Below the pieces are notes generated by a model, which was not told where the DNA came from, searched no databases, and worked only from the letters and a program-made list of their open reading frames with translations. The translations under genes and the position numbers were made by a program. A stretch of 64,000 bases of DNA from Dryococelus australis (Eukaryota > Arthropoda > Insecta > Phasmatodea > Phasmatidae). Positions 57,891 through 64,000 of the stretch are shown here, piece after piece (the stretch's first letter is position 1; every line of letters starts with the position of its first letter). The stretch is taken from contig CM057000.1 in NCBI GenBank assembly GCA_029891345.1, forward strand, positions 125,215,338 through 125,279,337. Reading direction: 5' to 3'.

Positions 57891-58077
57891 TAGAAGAGGT
57901 AGTAATGTTATCTATCTACAGAGAAAATTGATGTTTCAAAGTTGTTTTCCAATGCAAGAAAATGGACAGAATAAATGAAGTCCCGCTAGGTTCGCTAGTA
58001 GCGACTGGTTACCAGTTTCGCTGCTTAGTGTCCGGTATTGGAATGCTAAAATATTTGCTTTTATGCCGTGTTTATAC

Positions 58078-58456
58078 CATAGACTAAATATGAGGTAGAC
58101 CGCTTATTCTTCTGCGCATGTACCCAACATTGACCTACCCCAAAGGAACACAATTGTCAAAGTCACATGGTCAACATTGATGAACGTGTTTGTTTATATC
58201 TTAATTTTTAAATGACAAGCACAATTATATTAATAAAATATTTTTACCAGTTTGGATATAATCAAAAGCATTATAAGTTGGTTAGAGGAAGTACATCTCA
58301 AAAGCACTTTTTTTTTTACTAAACAGTGTTTCTAACCTCAAACCCAATCCCCGCTATTTTTGCTAGACGTGTAGGCAGAAAAGCAGTTCAATGTTGGGAC
58401 ACGGAGATTGGTTGTGGGCAACAAGCGAGATCGGTCTACCTCATCTTTAGCCTATG
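58078..58456 (-). mobile_element. Element F nested in the hAT element
   Basis: Ends catagactaaatatgagg and ctcatctttagcctatg, with ggtagaccg continuing the match on each side. A perfect 8-bp target duplication, gtttatac, flanks it (58070-58077 and 58457-58464). 379 bp, inverted relative to the 27.5 kb copy. Best preserved of the three. Confidence 0.92.
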
Positions 58457-58852
58457 GTTTATACCGCACAAAACATGCTTTACGGAAACCATAGTTGTCG
58501 AGACCATGCATTCGGCTTGGCGTATCACATCACTGATGGAGCAGGCTTTTGACCACTAAGTACGTATTAGGAAGATATGTATTTCACCAGCTGTTCCGAC
58601 GAATTGTCGAGGCAATTGCCCTCTTCTCTGGCAAAACAGTACCAAAATAATGTGAAATTCAAGTGTCTGCGTGAAATTAACTTTTAAATTAACTTGAAAA
58701 TAAGTTAATTTCCTGCTATAAAAGTAACTAGTTTAAGTTACAAATTATTTGGTTGTAAAACTAGTTAAGTTAAAATTCTGGAAAAAAAAAAAGTATCTTT
58801 TTAACTCAACCTTTAAGTTGTTAACAAGTTAGTACCCATATCTGATTGGTGC

Positions 58853-61439
58853 ACCATTTGTGAAATACATGATTTGGAGTTTGTATCTGGGGGATTTGTC
58901 CCTGGTTGCAAAGTTGTATGTGCTGAACCAGTAACTTTGTTTGATACTGTAATTTTATAAACTATTGTTCGTCATTTTTCTGATTTGTGTTTAGAGGTTC
59001 TAAAAAATTGTAGTGACAGTTAGCATGCGACCTGAAAACACTGTCCCATCACACGCAGCTTAACTGCAGTAACTTAGTTTACAATGGCTGCCGGTAAACG
59101 CCAAAAGGACTTGGGTTTTTTTTTTTTTTTTTGCGTGAAGGTTACGCGGTTAACTATTTGCGATATTACAAAGGAAACGTTAAGACACTAGTTTGTTATT
59201 TTTAAAGCTTTTTCCCCCGACAATGCGATAGCAGGAAACTAACTTCCATAGCTTGGACAGCCGCAATGTGCCGGAAGATGTCTTTCCTAGATAAGAAGAA
59301 TCTAATGCTAAAACATTCGCATGGTATGTAGTGCTACAAAGAGCGGTAAGAAGACAGGATTATTCTCTTGCCTCTGATAAGGTCGAAGTAAATAGATAGT
59401 TACAGTCCAGAAGAACCTCTGTGGCCCGAGGTAACGGATTCCAGGGCCCGGAGGCCCGCCTGTTGAACACGGATCTAACAGAAACTTTGGAAACTGGCTC
59501 ACCTTCACCTATGTGCAGAAATTCTTCGTTTTCGTGTCAACTTCAGTTTCAGAAGTATTAATAGAAATGTTTTATTATAGAAAATTTACAATTTACTATA
59601 AGTTCCATATTTTTGCATATAATTACACCGTGTGTCATTTACTGTTTACAAAAAGGCAGGAACTTATTGATGAAATATAAATATGTCCCTGACCTGACTT
59701 TTTAACAACTAGCAGAAAACACACAAAATTAAACACAAAAACATTAAAAACTCATAAAATGTAGATTTGCTATAATGGTACGTTCTCAGTAATACTATGA
59801 ACCCGAAATTATGAAGCGAAAACGTAGAATTTCTGCAAAATTGGTGGGTATAGATGACGATGCAGTTACTAACGCTGTCCCTTACTTTAGTGATAGGAAC
59901 GTCTAGCGTTGGCAATACAGTACCTGTTTTACGCAAACACACTTTCGCTCCCAATCACACGAAATATGTTGTGAGTCATATGATTCCATTGCTTCGTTTG
60001 GCGGAATGAACACATAAATGCATTTCCATCCTTCCTGGAACTTCCATCGAACAATAGTTTTTCGGGCCGTCTCGTTTAACTTTTTTTTTTTTTTTTTTTT
60101 TTGACAGCGCCCGCGAGGTACTCGACAAGTGCGCTGCAGGCTCCCATCCCTAGATGCCAGCGTTTGGGCCACCGGCACGGCCCAAACGCAACAGCCGATA
60201 TTAGAGACGGCCCGGCTGTGTACAAACTATTATAAAAATATTCGGCGCGCATCGGCAAACGCGCAGCTGATTATACGGACACTTATGTTTTCAGCTCGGC
60301 ATTAGGCATCTCCCCTCGCCGGACGCACCCTGCTCCCCGTAAATTCATCCGCCAGCAGTTGTAGCACTAACATAAGTACTTAGGCTCCAGTAAATGTACT
60401 TAAGGTACTTACGAAGGATTAAACTGGGTTTAAAATAAAATAATTATACGTTAAAAATTATGCAGTAAGCACTGATCTGTCATTCGGAAACACGTCGTCT
60501 GCAACTGCAGTTTCCAATTACTGATTTCATTCTCAATTAGAGCCAATGAAAACACGCTAGTCCGCCATATTTACTTTTGTTCGTAACCTAACCTCGTATA
60601 TCACAACCATATTTAAGCAGATCATACTTCAAAGTCAACATTTTCTATCAGCGAAGTTTATCTTTGTTAACAAATATGATCGTAGTAAAGATGTGCACAC
60701 ACGCGCTTCATTAATTATATTTTATTCTAACGTTAGTGTAAATACTAGTTTCCCGCCAACTTTTTCTTGCAACTATTTCTTTCAAAGCTTAAGGAAATAC
60801 CAACAACGCACACGACCTGCTGTTCCAGAGGAAACCAATACGTAAGATTACATGTGTACGGTTCTTCAGTACATGTCCTAAACACATAATTTAACGCTCA
60901 ATTTTCCTATTGTAAACCCAGGTTTAGGCAGGTAGAAGAGGCGCTGAGAAACGAAGACAGCGTTGTAGGTACTCGAGCGAGTAGTATTTTCACATTTTAA
61001 GGAAACAACAGGATAAGAAAAATTACTGCTGAAAATGTTGAGAATTTTTGCCTGAAATTAATACTGTTGTAGCTTTAGAATTTATTGATGAACTAATAAG
61101 TAGCGTGCGAATATTTACCCTGGCTCGTATTAATAATTTTTTTCCTCCCCCTGAAGAAGAGTAATAATGGGGGTTGATGAGATTAATCGTTCCCACGTAG
61201 GTACAAGAGATAACAGCGAAGCTTGATGCATGCTCCAGATGGAAAGTACTGGCTCCTACAGACGCCCAACTTTTGACGCCCAGTATATCTACGTAGTCTG
61301 CGGCCTCACAAGTAGCAAAACGAGAAACTTTCGCGCCAGTTCAAACACTTCGTGTGCAAGTGAAAAAAAAGAAACCTTCAGATGTGGAACTATAATTTTG
61401 TGTAGGGAAGTTAGTAGCAGTGTTCAGTATATAGCTCTG
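58853..61439. other. Unassigned, about 2.6 kb
   Basis: Poly-T runs at about 59115-59132 and 60081-60102. No gene, MITE or transposase trace recognised. Confidence 0.4.
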
Positions 61440-61804
61440 TAAAGGCTATTTACGATAAAGCGAGCACTTGAAATCGACCTTGGAAAAAAAAAGCCACTGC
61501 ACTACTACTATCTGCATGTATTTTAACGGGCGCACTGAGTGCCGTAGGCCCGATAGTGTTGGAGACGACGAAGGGGAAAGTAATGCCATATCTTAACGTC
61601 GAATTAAAAGTGTTAGGCTACCATTTATGATAACTTATATTATTTTTTTCGTTTTCTGTTTTTTTTTTTTAATGCATATTAAGTGTAAAAATTAACGGTT
61701 GTAAAATATCTTCTTTTCTAATAATGTAGCACTGTCACTTGACTGACGCGGTGTTGATTTTACACAACGCGGAGGAATACACAACATGCATACAATAGCC
61801 TATA
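61440..61804 (-). mobile_element. MITE family B, right end shortened
   Basis: Starts taaaggctatttacgataaa. B blocks read inverted: ctgcatgtattttaacggg, cttaacgtcgaattaaaagt, cttgactgacgcg, gcggaggaatacacaacatg. The last segment before the end (ggctttcaaaagtgctca...) is missing, and it closes with only atagcctata. Confidence 0.75.
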
Positions 61805-61927
61805 GAAATTATGACCGTAAAATATTATAAAATATATTCATCTGTGAAAGCTTTTATTACCTATGCTGAATGGCATCAGAATGAAAAGCGAGATGTGTCG
61901 AGAAATGCGATTCAAATCAATACAAAG

Positions 61928-63432
<1,505 letters not shown>

Positions 63433-63666
63433 TACAGGCTGGTCACGGCAAAGTGAGCACTTTTGAGGCCCTAATTACAGTTTCCTTTCAGCCATTTTTA
63501 TCCTTTAACCACCTCAAATAAATATTATCATGTAAGTAATAAACAGTGTGTATATTCCACCGTACTCTGAAGTTAACGTCCAAGGCTAAACTAAAAAATA
63601 CGTACTGACTATTGTTCTAAATGATACGGCTTTCAAAAGTGCTCACTTTACCGTGAATAGCCTGTA
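63433..63666 (+). mobile_element. MITE family A
   Basis: Ends tacaggctggtcacggcaaa and taccgtgaatagcctgta. Interior gaggccctaattac, aagtaataaacagtgtgt, ccaccgtactctgaagttaac. Complete. Confidence 0.85.
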
Positions 63667-64000
63667 CCCAAGAATGGTACAGTATGTTTACGGACTCTGT
63701 TATTGTCGGTGTAGACACAATTTGCAAGTTGCTCAAATATTTAAAGCTTTCAAAAATTAATTTGGCTTGTTCGTCCTTCCTTCTTCGCCACACGGCAATA
63801 AATAACAATGCTCAATTTGGTGAACATACGTGTAGTAAAATATCCTTAAACTGAATTATAAAACACACGCTGGTTAACTTTAAAAGTTACACACATGCAC
63901 ATACATATACACGCACGCTGTAAATAAATTTAATTTAAGAAAATACCAAATCGTAGTAAATATGTCTAGTATGGAGCTATTTTTAGCCCATTCATACAAG
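63667..64000. other. Unassigned to end of window
   Basis: AT-rich, no gene or repeat recognised. Confidence 0.4.

Larger units (their letters stand above)
57256..58844 (-). mobile_element. Element J, hAT transposon remnant
   Basis: Left end cacagcatgggtaagttac, right end inverted cagatatgggtactaactt. Both ends are followed by repeated aagttaacttttaa-type subterminal motifs (57.27-57.42 kb and 58.67-58.83 kb). Flanks attggttt (57248-57255) and attggtgc (58845-58852) suggest an 8-bp target duplication with two mismatches. A hAT transposase C-terminus lies inside on the minus strand. An F copy is nested at 58.1 kb. Confidence 0.7.

Overview
The window looks like gene-poor, repeat-dense DNA from an animal, most likely an insect. 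It has no operons, no long open frames and no recognisable host exon. It is AT-rich and littered with microsatellites and long G/C homopolymers. Every coding trace I can identify belongs to a mobile element: Ty1/copia, a gag of gypsy/BEL type, two Tc1-like transposases, a hAT transposase and a Polinton/Maverick. All of these are broken. The species cannot be named from the sequence.

The main inhabitants are short non-autonomous DNA elements (MITEs) that end in TATAGGCTGTTCACGG-like repeats and use TA targets. I call them family A (about 240 bp, ten copies), B (about 430 bp, ten copies including deleted ones), C (about 445 bp, four copies) and E (a foldback palindrome). Family and element letters (A to M) are my own labels. 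Copies occur in both orientations along the whole window and are often nested or joined end to end. Two empty-site comparisons (B in a D repeat near 46.4 kb, A in the E palindrome near 14.1 kb) show directly that they duplicate TA on insertion.

Layout: 0-9 kb holds B copies, a 500-bp TIR element (K), D repeats, a gag relic and a B copy split by a 223-bp TIR element (L). 9-20 kb holds two tRNA-type SINEs, a 56-bp tandem repeat, the C/E/A nest, a two-unit D repeat and an A copy split by about 0.95 kb of other DNA. 20.1-25.7 kb is a three-deep nest: C, then element H (CACTGAG...CTCAGTG ends) inserted at its tip, then a decayed copia retrotransposon inside H. 27-39 kb has two copies of a hAT-type MITE (F), two RTE-like retroposons, a MITE (M) with a GA microsatellite in its arm, and a Tc1 relic. 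40.3-40.9 kb is a clean five-unit tandem array of 122 bp. 43-47.5 kb is a mosaic of C/B ends, A, and an inverted D repeat with B in it. 48.7-51.7 kb is a degraded Polinton/Maverick block with packaging ATPase, integrase, zinc ribbon and two unassigned proteins. 52-56.7 kb is a chain of A, C, SINE and B elements, a Tc1 pseudogene and an RTE tail. 57.3-58.8 kb is a hAT transposon with an F copy nested in it. 61-64 kb has a B copy, a large TA/CA microsatellite and an A copy.

No element appears able to move by itself. The shared MITE ends suggest that transposases encoded elsewhere mobilised them in bursts, and the nests give a relative order of insertion. Intervals listed as 'other' are those where I found nothing that can be supported.
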